From NCBI GenBank assembly GCA_043425375.1, contig JBHWQC010000020.1, positions 1 through 18,251 on the forward strand: a DNA stretch of 18,251 nucleotides, in the 5' to 3' direction. The notes beneath the pieces were generated by a model, which was given only the letters and a program-made list of their open reading frames with translations, ran no database searches and was not told the origin of the DNA. Positions 1 through 6,627 of this stretch are shown here, in pieces. The position numbers and the translations under genes were made by a program. Position 1 is the stretch's first letter. The number at the start of each line of letters is the position of its first letter. Source of the DNA: Atopostipes sp043425375 (GTDB taxonomy: Bacteria > Bacillota > Bacilli > Lactobacillales > Carnobacteriaceae_A).

Positions 1-312
1 CTAAAAGGCTACCCGATTCAGCCGTATGTGAGAGAGCAGCACACAAAAATTGACTACTTAACTCAAAAGTTAGAAAAGAGTTTAGCTAATGGCTTGCAGC
101 AAAAGAATTTTAAAGTCACCCAAGCCATTCAAGCCTTGGAGCATTTGTCTCCGTTAAAAATTTTAGCAAGAGGGTATGCGGTGGTTGCCAAAGAAGATCA
201 AGTCATTCGTTCAGTCGATGAATTGGCTGTCGGAGATACACTGCAAGTTACGTTAAATAATGGGGAAGTAACAACAAGAGTAAAAGAGCTGAAGAAAAAG
301 GAGAAGGAGTAA
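1..312 (+). CDS. xseA: Exodeoxyribonuclease VII large subunit, C-terminal fragment
   Basis: This is the last 103 codons of an open frame that runs in from the left edge, so the start and the nuclease core lie outside the window. Exonuclease VII degrades single-stranded DNA from both ends into oligonucleotides; the large subunit is catalytic and binds several small XseB subunits. The visible part has a charged helical stretch followed by the typical C-terminal motif SPLKILARGYAVV (residues about 47-59 of the fragment). After it comes a short beta-rich tail with VGDTLQVTLNNGEV and a lysine-rich end. The xseB start lies 4 nt downstream, the usual large-small pairing, which strongly supports the call. 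Nothing suggests a broken gene; the truncation is only the window edge. Confidence 0.93.
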   Translation, partial: LKGYPIQPYVREQHTKIDYLTQKLEKSLANGLQQKNFKVTQAIQALEHLSPLKILARGYAVVAKEDQVIRSVDELAVGDTLQVTLNNGEVTTRVKELKKKEKE

Positions 313-316
313 ATAC

Positions 317-544
317 ATGACTGCACAAGAAAAAACCTTTGATGAGTCCTTAACGGAACTCGAAAAGATAGTAGAACAATTAGAACAAGGCGATGTGCCG
401 TTAGAAGAAGCCCTAGACAAATTTCAAGAAGGCATTACATTAAGCCGCAAGTTAAAAAAGACCCTCCAAGATGCGGAAGAGTCTCTAGCAAAAATTGTGA
501 CTGAAAATGGCGACGAAGAACTGTTTGAAGAAGGAGAGGCATAA
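317..544 (+). CDS. xseB: Exodeoxyribonuclease VII small subunit
   Basis: This 75-residue acidic, all-helical protein is the XseB subunit that wraps around the XseA coiled coil and is needed for stable exonuclease VII activity. Recognisable family features are TFDESLTELEKIVEQLE near the N-terminus and PLEEALDKFQEG in the middle, with a Glu-rich tail. Length matches the usual 70-85 residues. The ATG is preceded by a GAAGGAG ribosome site ending 7 nt upstream, located at the end of xseA. The stop codon abuts the ispA start with no intergenic bases, so xseA-xseB-ispA are almost certainly one transcript with coupled translation. Confidence 0.95.
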   Translation: MTAQEKTFDESLTELEKIVEQLEQGDVPLEEALDKFQEGITLSRKLKKTLQDAEESLAKIVTENGDEELFEEGEA

Positions 545-1450
545 ATGACCACATCTGATAAAACGTTTGAATCCTTTAAAGGAAGATACAAAGAGACTTT
601 TGAGAAATATTTACTCAGCCATATCGATGCACAAAGTGGAACAGAGCTGGAAGCGTCGATGAACTATTCCTTAAGTGCGGGTGGAAAAAGGCTGCGTCCT
701 CTTTTGCTTCTGGCGGTTTTAGAAGCTTTTGGACAAGAAGTTGAACAAGGTTTCCCGTCTGCCGCTGCTTTAGAGATGATTCATACGTATTCTCTTGTAC
801 ATGACGATTTACCGGCAATGGATGACGATGCATTGCGCCGGGGGAATCCAACCAACCATATCCAATTTAATGAAGCAACAGCCATTCTTGCAGGGGACGC
901 TTTGCAGACCTTAGCTTTTGAAGTTATTACTTTAGGCAATCTGCCGGCGGATATTAAAATCCATCTTTCAAGAATCCTTGCTCAAACTTCCGGTTATGCA
1001 GGCATGATCGGCGGCCAGCAAGCGGATATCGATGGAGAAGAGGCGGATCTTTCTTTAGAAGAAATCGAAAGCATCCATTTGCGTAAAACGGGCGCTTTGA
1101 TTAAAATGGCCACTCTTTCTGCCGGAATCATTGCTGGTAAATCAGAAGCTATCTTAGACAAATTAGCTTTGTATGCAGACGAAGTGGGGATTGCTTACCA
1201 AATTCGCGACGATATTTTAGATGTTATAGGAACAGAAGAAGAGCTTGGAAAAGGGGTAGCGACGGATGCGACTTTAGGCAAAAGTACGTACCCCTCATTA
1301 CTCGGTTTAGACGGGGCATTTGAAGCGTTAGAGAACCGACTAACTCAAGCAAAAGAAGCGATCCAAGAAATTGCCGATATAGATGAATCGTTCCAGTCCG
1401 ACTTACTGCTTGATTTTGCAAATATTCTAGCTCTAGAGGAGTATCGGTAA
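545..1450 (+). CDS. ispA: Farnesyl diphosphate synthase (short-chain trans-prenyl transferase)
   Basis: The 301-residue cytosolic enzyme condenses isopentenyl diphosphate with dimethylallyl and geranyl diphosphate to give farnesyl diphosphate. That product is the precursor of undecaprenyl phosphate and of quinone side chains. The sequence shows the GGKRLRP substrate-binding motif (residues 46-52) and the first aspartate-rich motif DDLPAMDDD (87-95, the DDxxxxD form typical of bacterial FPP synthases). It also shows GGQQADI (156-162) and the second aspartate motif RDDILD (221-226). Length is standard. The ATG directly follows the xseB stop and uses a GAAGGAGAGG ribosome site inside xseB. The strict product chain length (C15 versus C20) is inferred from the family and was not read from the sequence. 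Confidence 0.93.
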   Translation: MTTSDKTFESFKGRYKETFEKYLLSHIDAQSGTELEASMNYSLSAGGKRLRPLLLLAVLEAFGQEVEQGFPSAAALEMIHTYSLVHDDLPAMDDDALRRGNPTNHIQFNEATAILAGDALQTLAFEVITLGNLPADIKIHLSRILAQTSGYAGMIGGQQADIDGEEADLSLEEIESIHLRKTGALIKMATLSAGIIAGKSEAILDKLALYADEVGIAYQIRDDILDVIGTEEELGKGVATDATLGKSTYPSLLGLDGAFEALENRLTQAKEAIQEIADIDESFQSDLLLDFANILALEEYR

Positions 1451-2266
1451 GTGAAAAAGAAACGCGCAGATGATTTACTATTAGAACAGGGTTTAGTAAA
1501 CGATAAAGGAGAAGCTTTATCTTATATTCTAGCCGGAAAAGTGTTTACTTCTAAAGAGATAAAAATTCTAACGGCGGGCGAAAAGCTCGCGTCGGATACG
1601 GTGTTGTATATTAAAGGCCAAGAGAAAAAATATGTTAGTCGCGGCGGATTAAAATTAGAAGAAGCGCTTCGAGTATTTGACATAAATCTTCAAGATAAAA
1701 TTGTTTTGGACATCGGCGCATCTACAGGCGGCTTTACGGATGTTTCTCTAAAAAACGGGGCAAAACTTGTGTATGCGCTAGATGTGGGAACGAATCAATT
1801 GGCTTGGGAACTCCGTAATCACGAACAAGTGATTGTGATGGAACAGACCAATTTCCGCTATAGTGAACCTGAAGATTTCAAAAAGGGGCAACCCGATATT
1901 GCGACGATTGACGTTTCTTTTATTTCTTTGGAATTAATCCTTCCTCCGCTCTACCCTATTTTAAAAGAGGGTGGAGAAGTGGTGGCCTTAATTAAACCTC
2001 AGTTTGAAGCGGCGCGTGAAGCGGTGGGCGCCGGCGGGATAGTCAAAGATTTTGATGTGTATCAGTCGGTACTCGCACACATTTTAAGCTTTGCTGAAGC
2101 CCACTCTTTTGGAGTGCTGGCTTTGAGTCTTTCACCGATTACGGGAACAAAAGGGAATATTGAGTTTTTGGCTCATTTAATGAAAGATGCGGCAGGTGTT
2201 GAGCAAAAAGAAACACATATTCAAGCCGTTTTAAAACAAGCCCAAGAAAGAACGCAGCGAAAATAA
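1451..2266 (+). CDS. tlyA: TlyA family rRNA 2'-O-methyltransferase (hemolysin A family)
   Basis: This 271-residue protein has an N-terminal S4 RNA-binding domain (about residues 5-60, RADDLLLEQGLV onward) joined to an FtsJ-type Rossmann methyltransferase domain. The SAM motif DIGASTGGFTD is at 87-97, followed by IDVSFISL (153-160) and LIKPQFE (180-186). K68, D154, K182 and E238 line up with the K-D-K-E catalytic set described for TlyA enzymes. The family 2'-O-methylates cytidines in 23S rRNA (C1920) and, in the longer TlyA-II type, also 16S rRNA (C1409); which sites apply here is not decided. The hemolysin label is historical. Start is GTG with a GAGGAG site ending 9 nt upstream, directly after the ispA stop. 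No argR gene follows, unlike in many relatives. Confidence 0.92.
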   Translation: MKKKRADDLLLEQGLVNDKGEALSYILAGKVFTSKEIKILTAGEKLASDTVLYIKGQEKKYVSRGGLKLEEALRVFDINLQDKIVLDIGASTGGFTDVSLKNGAKLVYALDVGTNQLAWELRNHEQVIVMEQTNFRYSEPEDFKKGQPDIATIDVSFISLELILPPLYPILKEGGEVVALIKPQFEAAREAVGAGGIVKDFDVYQSVLAHILSFAEAHSFGVLALSLSPITGTKGNIEFLAHLMKDAAGVEQKETHIQAVLKQAQERTQRK

Positions 2267-2298
2267 AGAGAAATTGGTTGGACGAAGGAGGGAAAATC

Positions 2299-3984
2299 GT
2301 GTTACATGAATTACACATTCACAATTTTGCGATTATCGAAGATATTTCGCTGGAATTTGAACAGGGAATGACGGTGCTCACTGGGGAAACTGGTGCGGGG
2401 AAATCAATCATCATTGATGCAGTCGGTTTATTGGCTGGTGGTCGCGGTTCATCCAACTACGTCCGCCACGGCACCAAAAAATGTGTGTTAGAAGGCCATT
2501 TTGAAACGCCCAGAAATCAAAAGCTCAAAGCACTCTTTGAGCAAGAAGCCATCGAGTTTGATACGGAAGTCCTCATTGTCCAAAGAGAAATCTACCAAAG
2601 TGGACGCAGCATTTGTCGTGTGAATGGGTCGATTGTAACGATTGGCCTGCTGAAGGAAATCGGAACATATTTAATTGACATTCATGGTCAAAATGAACAC
2701 CAAGAATTGATGGAAGCTGACAATCATATTGATTTGTTGGATTACTTTGGAACTGAAAACATTCAAGTGTTAAAAGAAGACTACCAAAAAGACTATGAGA
2801 CCTACCGCACCACGCGTAAACGCTACAGAGACTGGCAAAATAAAGAACAAGAACTGGCACAAAAGCTCGATATTTTACGCTTTCAGACCAATGAAATTGC
2901 GGAGGCCAATTTGGTTTCAGGCGAAGAAGAGGATTTGGAAGAAGAAGAGCGACGCTTAGCCAATTTTCAAAACATTATGGAAGCCTTAACCGTGAGCTAT
3001 CAAGTGTTGCAAGAGGGTGAGCCGAGCGGGTTGGAACTTGTGGGGAAAGCAATGGATGAAGTGGAAAAAATTGCAGACGTGGATCAAGAATTGAGCGAAA
3101 TCTCCGAAGAGTTGACCAGTACATTTTTCCAACTCCAAGAAGTAGCAAGCGCTATCTACAATCAATTGGATAAACAAGAGTACGACGAAGAACGTTTAAA
3201 TGAGATTGCCAGCCGCTTGAACTTGATTCAACAGCTTAAACGGAAATATGGAAGTTCGGTTGAGGAAATTTTAACCTTTTATGAAGAATCTATGGCTGAA
3301 CTGTCTGAAATCGAAAATCGAACCGAATCAAAAGAAGAGCTTGAACAGAAGCTGAAGAAATTAGAAAAGCAGCTCTTAGAAAAAGGCCGAGCGATTTCTT
3401 TGAAACGTCGGGAAGTTTCCGGTGCTTTAGAAGAAGCCATCCACGAGCAGTTAAATGCCCTATATATGGATAAAGTTGAATTTGTGGTGCGCTTTAAAGA
3501 TGAAATAGAGGCTTTGACGATTCAAACAGCAAATGTTAAGGGTTTGGATCAGGTCGAATTTTTTATCTCAACGAACCCAGGTGAACCTTTAAAACCTTTG
3601 ACTAAAGTTGCTTCCGGAGGCGAACTTTCTCGCATTATGTTAGCGATGAAGACGATTTTTGCCCAGTCTCAAGGTATTACAAGCATCATTTTTGATGAGA
3701 TTGATACCGGGGTCAGTGGACGTGTAGCTCAAGCCATCGCGGAGAAAATTTATGTCATTTCTGTTCATTCACAAGTTTTATGTATTACGCATTTGCCGCA
3801 AGTTGCAGCTATTGCAGATCATCATTTATACGTGAAAAAAGCACAATTAGAAACACATACGACGACCGAAGCGGTTATTTTACAAGAAGAAGACCGCATA
3901 GAGGAAATTGCACGTATGCTGTCGGGGAGTGAAATGACAGCAGGCGCGCTGCAAGCAGCACGTGAATTAAGGAAAGACAAATAA
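2299..3984 (+). CDS. recN: DNA repair protein RecN
   Basis: RecN is an SMC-like ATPase that acts early in double-strand break repair, bridging and holding DNA ends. The 561-residue product has a split ABC ATPase head: Walker A GETGAGKS (29-36) at the N-terminus, with ASGGELSRIM (signature) and IIFDEIDTGVSG (Walker B) toward the C-terminus. The central region from about residue 160 to 380 is Glu/Lys/Gln-rich and should form the coiled coil. I chose GTG at 2299 over the in-frame TTG at 2278. GTG has a perfect AAGGAGG (2285-2291) 7 nt upstream and gives the canonical N-terminus LHELHIHNFAIIED; the TTG would put that ribosome site inside the gene. It begins 32 nt after tlyA and is probably the last gene of the operon. 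Confidence 0.95.
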   Translation: MLHELHIHNFAIIEDISLEFEQGMTVLTGETGAGKSIIIDAVGLLAGGRGSSNYVRHGTKKCVLEGHFETPRNQKLKALFEQEAIEFDTEVLIVQREIYQSGRSICRVNGSIVTIGLLKEIGTYLIDIHGQNEHQELMEADNHIDLLDYFGTENIQVLKEDYQKDYETYRTTRKRYRDWQNKEQELAQKLDILRFQTNEIAEANLVSGEEEDLEEEERRLANFQNIMEALTVSYQVLQEGEPSGLELVGKAMDEVEKIADVDQELSEISEELTSTFFQLQEVASAIYNQLDKQEYDEERLNEIASRLNLIQQLKRKYGSSVEEILTFYEESMAELSEIENRTESKEELEQKLKKLEKQLLEKGRAISLKRREVSGALEEAIHEQLNALYMDKVEFVVRFKDEIEALTIQTANVKGLDQVEFFISTNPGEPLKPLTKVASGGELSRIMLAMKTIFAQSQGITSIIFDEIDTGVSGRVAQAIAEKIYVISVHSQVLCITHLPQVAAIADHHLYVKKAQLETHTTTEAVILQEEDRIEEIARMLSGSEMTAGALQAARELRKDK

Positions 3985-4019
3985 AAAAGTGTATTGAACA
4001 GTAAAGGTTCAATACACTT
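3981..4019 (-). terminator. Hairpin terminator between convergent recN and the miniprotein gene
   Basis: A perfect 13-bp stem (3987-3999 with 4007-4019) closes a 7-nt loop. Read on the minus strand it is followed by a T-rich tail (TTTTAT), so it is a good intrinsic terminator for the small minus-strand gene. On the plus strand the tail is only CATTCAGTTT, so termination of recN transcripts may be less efficient, but the same hairpin lies just after the recN stop. Confidence 0.8.
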
Positions 4020-4027
4020 CATTCAGT

Positions 4028-4129
4028 TTACAGGCTGAGTAATGCAGCAAATAGCGGAAGAATCATTGCGATTACCACTAAAACAATAATAACTTTGGCA
4101 AATTGATTTTTTTTCTTGTTTCTTGACAT
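4028..4129 (-). CDS. 33-residue single-pass membrane miniprotein (DUF4044-like)
   Basis: A 33-codon gene lies on the minus strand between recN and gnd. The product starts with a Lys/Arg/Asn-rich segment (MSRNKKKNQFAK), then one hydrophobic helix of about 20 residues (VIIVLVVIAMILPLFAALLS) reaching the C-terminus. By the positive-inside rule the N-terminus should be cytoplasmic. The layout (KKK, a Phe, then a short transmembrane helix) resembles the DUF4044 miniproteins of Lactobacillales and also Prli42-type stressosome anchor miniproteins; I cannot decide between them by eye. Support for a real gene is strong: a ribosome site AAGGTGG (4135-4141) 5 nt before the ATG, a near-consensus promoter upstream, and a terminator right after the stop. 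A longer frame extending upstream to 4330 would read through the promoter and into gnd and is not credible. Confidence 0.75.
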   Translation of the reverse strand: MSRNKKKNQFAKVIIVLVVIAMILPLFAALLSL

Positions 4130-4157
4130 GCAGACCACCTTTTCTTTTTCACTTTGA

Positions 4158-4186
4158 ATTGTAAGTGACCTGTGAATTCTTGTCAA
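4158..4186 (-). promoter_or_regulatory. Near-consensus sigma-A promoter of the miniprotein gene
   Basis: On the minus strand TTGACA (4186-4181) is followed after exactly 17 bp by TACAAT (4163-4158). This is a perfect -35 and a 5/6 -10 at ideal spacing. The predicted start near 4151 gives a leader of about 20 nt that carries the AAGGTGG ribosome site. It is the strongest-looking promoter I found in the window. Confidence 0.8.
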
Positions 4187-4202
4187 GAAACTTTCAGAAT
4201 TC
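4174..4202. promoter_or_regulatory. Nested palindromes between the divergent miniprotein and gnd promoters
   Basis: A 13-base palindrome TTCTTGtCAAGAA (4177-4189) covers the -35 box of the miniprotein promoter. It overlaps a wider inverted repeat GAATTCT (4174-4180) with AGAATTC (4196-4202). The position over a -35 box fits a repressor operator, but I cannot match it to a known regulator and part of the symmetry may be chance in AT-rich DNA. Confidence 0.4.
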
Positions 4203-4223
4203 TTTTCATTTAGAGGGTAAATT

Positions 4224-4232
4224 TGATATGCT
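4224..4232 (+). promoter_or_regulatory. Probable extended -10 promoter of gnd
   Basis: TGATATGCT (TG, one base, then TATGCT) lies about 35 bp before the gnd start and would start transcription near 4239. No convincing -35 box sits 16-18 bp upstream, so it would depend on the extended -10. The ribosome site AAGGAGA (4252-4258) follows. Confidence 0.4.
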
Positions 4233-4265
4233 TTAGAAGCAATAAAAGAAAAAGGAGAGATTATT

Positions 4266-5705
4266 TTGACTAAACAAGAAATAGGCGTCATCGGTATGGC
4301 TGTGATGGGAAAAAACTTAGCATTAAACATTGAGAGCCGCGGCTATTCTGTCGCCATTTATAACCGAACCACTGCTCGAGCAGAGGCCGTTATCGCAGAA
4401 AATCCAGATAAAAACTTGCATTTGCAGACCACACTTGAAGATTTTGTCGCTTCCATCGAAGTCCCGCGTCGCATCTTTTTAATGGTGCAAGCAGGACCAG
4501 GAACGGATGCAGTGATTCAACAAATTTTACCACTTTTAGATAAAGGCGATGTCTTAATTGACGGTGGAAATACCTTATTTACAGATACCATGCGTCGCAA
4601 TGAAGAACTGGCTGAGTCTGGCATCAACTTTATTGGAACAGGCGTCTCTGGTGGGGAAGAAGGGGCTTTGAAGGGACCTTCAATTATGCCTGGCGGTCAA
4701 AAAGAGGCATATGACTTAGTCGCACCGATTCTAGAACAAATTTCCGCCAAAGCACCAGCGGATGGCGAGCCATGTGTCGCTTATATTGGTCCAAATGGCG
4801 CCGGACATTATGTCAAAATGATTCACAATGGTATCGAGTATGGCGACATGCAATTAATTGCCGAATCGTACCATATTATGCGTGAATTGCTCGAGTTATC
4901 AAACGATGAAATTGCCGAGATTTTCAAAGAGTGGAATGAAGGTGAGCTGGACAGTTTCTTAATTGAAATTACGGCTGATGCCTTAACGAAGAGAGATGAA
5001 GAAACCGGCAAACACATGGTGGATATTATTTTAGACCGGGCAGGGAATAAAGGGACAGGGAAGTGGACCTCGCAAAACGCCCTTGATTTAGGTACACCGC
5101 TTCCAACAATCACAGAAGCTGTTTTTGCCCGCTACATTTCCGCCATGAAAGAAGAACGCGTAAAGGCAAGCAAAATCATTGCTAAATCTGAGAAGAAAGA
5201 GCTAAACAGGGACCAGGACGAAGTGATTGAAGCGCTACGACAAGCGCTCTACTTCAGTAAAATTATGAGTTATGCGCAAGGCTTCTCGCAAATGCGGATG
5301 GCTTCTGCAGAATACGACTGGAATTTACAGTACGGTGAAATTGCAAAAATCTGGCGTGCAGGTTGTATTATTCGTGCCCGTTTCTTGCAAGACATTACAG
5401 ATGCTTATAATGAAAATGCTGATCTGCCAAACTTACTCTTAAATGACTACTTTAGAGATGTTTCTGAAAAGTATCAGCAAGCTGTCCGTGATATTGTTGG
5501 CCTATCTATCCAAGCAGGCATACCTGTGCCAGCTTTCACTTCAGCCATTTCTTATTATGACTCTTACCGCTCAGAAAGATTGCCGGCAAACATTATTCAA
5601 GCCCAGCGTGATTACTTTGGTGCTCATACGTATGAACGCGTAGACAAAGCAGGCACCTTCCACTTTGACTGGTACGGGAATGAAGGCGAGGAACTGTGGG
5701 ACTAA
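4266..5705 (+). CDS. gnd: 6-phosphogluconate dehydrogenase, decarboxylating
   Basis: The enzyme oxidises and decarboxylates 6-phosphogluconate to ribulose 5-phosphate while reducing NADP(+), the third step of the oxidative pentose phosphate pathway, supplying NADPH and ribose precursors. The 479-residue length is normal. Visible landmarks are the nucleotide-binding loop GVIGMAVMG (7-15), the substrate-binding SGG (128-130) in GTGVSGGEEGA, and catalytic K184 and E191 in VKMIHNGIEYGD. The large C-terminal helical dimer domain follows, with its signature IWRAGCIIRA and the NIIQAQRDYFGAHTYER tail. The start is TTG, not ATG: AAGGAGA ends 7 nt upstream and the N-terminus matches the family. It is flanked by its own promoter and a strong terminator, so it is probably monocistronic. 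Neighbouring csrRS genes are a separate unit. Confidence 0.96.
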   Translation: MTKQEIGVIGMAVMGKNLALNIESRGYSVAIYNRTTARAEAVIAENPDKNLHLQTTLEDFVASIEVPRRIFLMVQAGPGTDAVIQQILPLLDKGDVLIDGGNTLFTDTMRRNEELAESGINFIGTGVSGGEEGALKGPSIMPGGQKEAYDLVAPILEQISAKAPADGEPCVAYIGPNGAGHYVKMIHNGIEYGDMQLIAESYHIMRELLELSNDEIAEIFKEWNEGELDSFLIEITADALTKRDEETGKHMVDIILDRAGNKGTGKWTSQNALDLGTPLPTITEAVFARYISAMKEERVKASKIIAKSEKKELNRDQDEVIEALRQALYFSKIMSYAQGFSQMRMASAEYDWNLQYGEIAKIWRAGCIIRARFLQDITDAYNENADLPNLLLNDYFRDVSEKYQQAVRDIVGLSIQAGIPVPAFTSAISYYDSYRSERLPANIIQAQRDYFGAHTYERVDKAGTFHFDWYGNEGEELWD

Positions 5706-5737
5706 ACGGCTCCTTTAAATTGTAGTAGAGATAAAAT

Positions 5738-5773
5738 GAGTATTTCTCATCTTTTCTGAGAAATGCTCTTTTT
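5738..5773 (+). terminator. Intrinsic terminator of gnd
   Basis: A 12-bp stem (5738-5749 with 5757-5768, one G-U pair) with a 7-nt loop is followed directly by TTTTTC. It lies 33 nt after the gnd stop and separates gnd from the two-component operon. Confidence 0.9.
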
Positions 5774-5811
5774 CTATGTCTCAAACGGTAAAATTATGAT
5801 AGTATGACAAT

Positions 5812-5842
5812 ATTGTGAGAAATTCGTGAAGAGATTGTTCAC
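5812..5842 (+). promoter_or_regulatory. Direct-repeat operator candidate upstream of the csrRS-like operon
   Basis: Three related elements, ATTGTGAGA (5812), ATTCGTGAAGA (5822) and ATTGTTCA (5834), start 10 and 12 bp apart. That is roughly one per helical turn on the same face, the usual layout for OmpR-family regulators. An inverted repeat GTGAA-N7-TTCAC (5826-5842) overlaps them, and a perfect ACAATATTGT palindrome lies just upstream (5807-5816). Autoregulation by the adjacent response regulator is an inference. Confidence 0.35.
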
Positions 5843-5867
5843 TTACATAAGAAAAGTGTGCTATCAT
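5838..5867 (+). promoter_or_regulatory. Probable promoter of the csrRS-like operon
   Basis: An extended -10 element TGCTATCAT (5859-5867) has a weak -35 candidate TTCACT (5838-5843) 18 bp upstream. Transcription would start near 5874 and leave a leader of about 60 nt before the CGGAGGG ribosome site. The -35 overlaps the direct-repeat operator candidate. Confidence 0.55.
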
Positions 5868-5934
5868 GTGTATGTTATATATGCGAAGATTCAGTGGTTT
5901 TTTATTTTGAAGAGATTCTTACGGAGGGCATAAA

Positions 5935-6627
5935 ATGCAAAAAGTATTAATTATTGAAGATGAAAAAAACTTGGCTCGTTTTGTCGAGTTGGAATTAAAA
6001 CATGAAGGAATGGATACAGAAGTCCATTATGATGGGCGTTCAGGCCTAGAAGCGGCTTTAGACGAGAACAAAGAATTCGATTTAATCTTACTGGATTTAA
6101 TGTTGCCTGAGTTAAACGGCTTGGATGTGGCTCGTCGAATTCGTCAGCACAGTAATATTCCAATTATAATGATGACAGCGCGCGATTCAACGATTGACCA
6201 AGTGTCTGGTTTTGACCATGGGGCAGATGATTATATTACAAAACCTTTTGAAATTGAAGAATTGTTGGCCCGTATTCGTGCACTTGGACGCCGCATTAAT
6301 ATTGAAAATGAAAAAAATCGTGTAAAACAAACCACTTTACAATATCGCGATCTAGTTGTAGAAAAGGAAAATCGCGTGGTTCGTCGAGGCGATGAAATTA
6401 TTGAACTGACTAAACGGGAATATGAATTATTGGTTGAACTAATGAGCAATTTAAATGTGGTTCTTTCAAGAGACACCCTTTTAGATAGAGTCTGGGAATA
6501 TGAGAAAGAAATCGAAACAAACATTGTGGATGTGTATATTCGTTACTTACGCAATAAACTGGATAAGCCAAATGGCGATAGTTATATTCAAACGGTTCGA
6601 GGAATGGGGTATGTGATGCGCACATGA
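5935..6627 (+). CDS. csrR: OmpR-family response regulator, CsrR/CovR-ArlR type
   Basis: This 230-residue cytosolic transcription regulator pairs with the adjacent histidine kinase. The receiver domain (about 1-120) opens with VLIIEDEKNLARFVELEL, has the phosphorylation site D54 in LILLDLMLPE, T81 in MMTARDS, and K103 in ITKPFEIEELLARIR. The C-terminal winged helix (about 130-229) contains ELTKREYELL and ETNIVDVYIRYLRNKL, and ends in the typical VRGMGYVMR. Overall it reads like streptococcal CsrR/CovR and staphylococcal ArlR, regulators of surface, capsule or virulence-type genes; the real regulon here is unknown. The start ATG has a GGAGGG site at 5923-5928. The stop overlaps the kinase start (ATGA), so the two are translationally coupled. 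The gene symbol is by similarity only. Confidence 0.9.
   Translation: MQKVLIIEDEKNLARFVELELKHEGMDTEVHYDGRSGLEAALDENKEFDLILLDLMLPELNGLDVARRIRQHSNIPIIMMTARDSTIDQVSGFDHGADDYITKPFEIEELLARIRALGRRINIENEKNRVKQTTLQYRDLVVEKENRVVRRGDEIIELTKREYELLVELMSNLNVVLSRDTLLDRVWEYEKEIETNIVDVYIRYLRNKLDKPNGDSYIQTVRGMGYVMRT

Noticed and set aside
2278..2298. TTG start for recN seven codons upstream
   Set aside because: It has no ribosome site of its own, and the perfect AAGGAGG would then lie inside the gene. The GTG at 2299 gives the canonical RecN N-terminus.
4130..4330. Upstream extension of the miniprotein frame to give a 100-codon minus-strand gene
   Set aside because: The extra codons would cover the promoter region and the start of gnd on the opposite strand. 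The ribosome site and promoter place the start at 4129.
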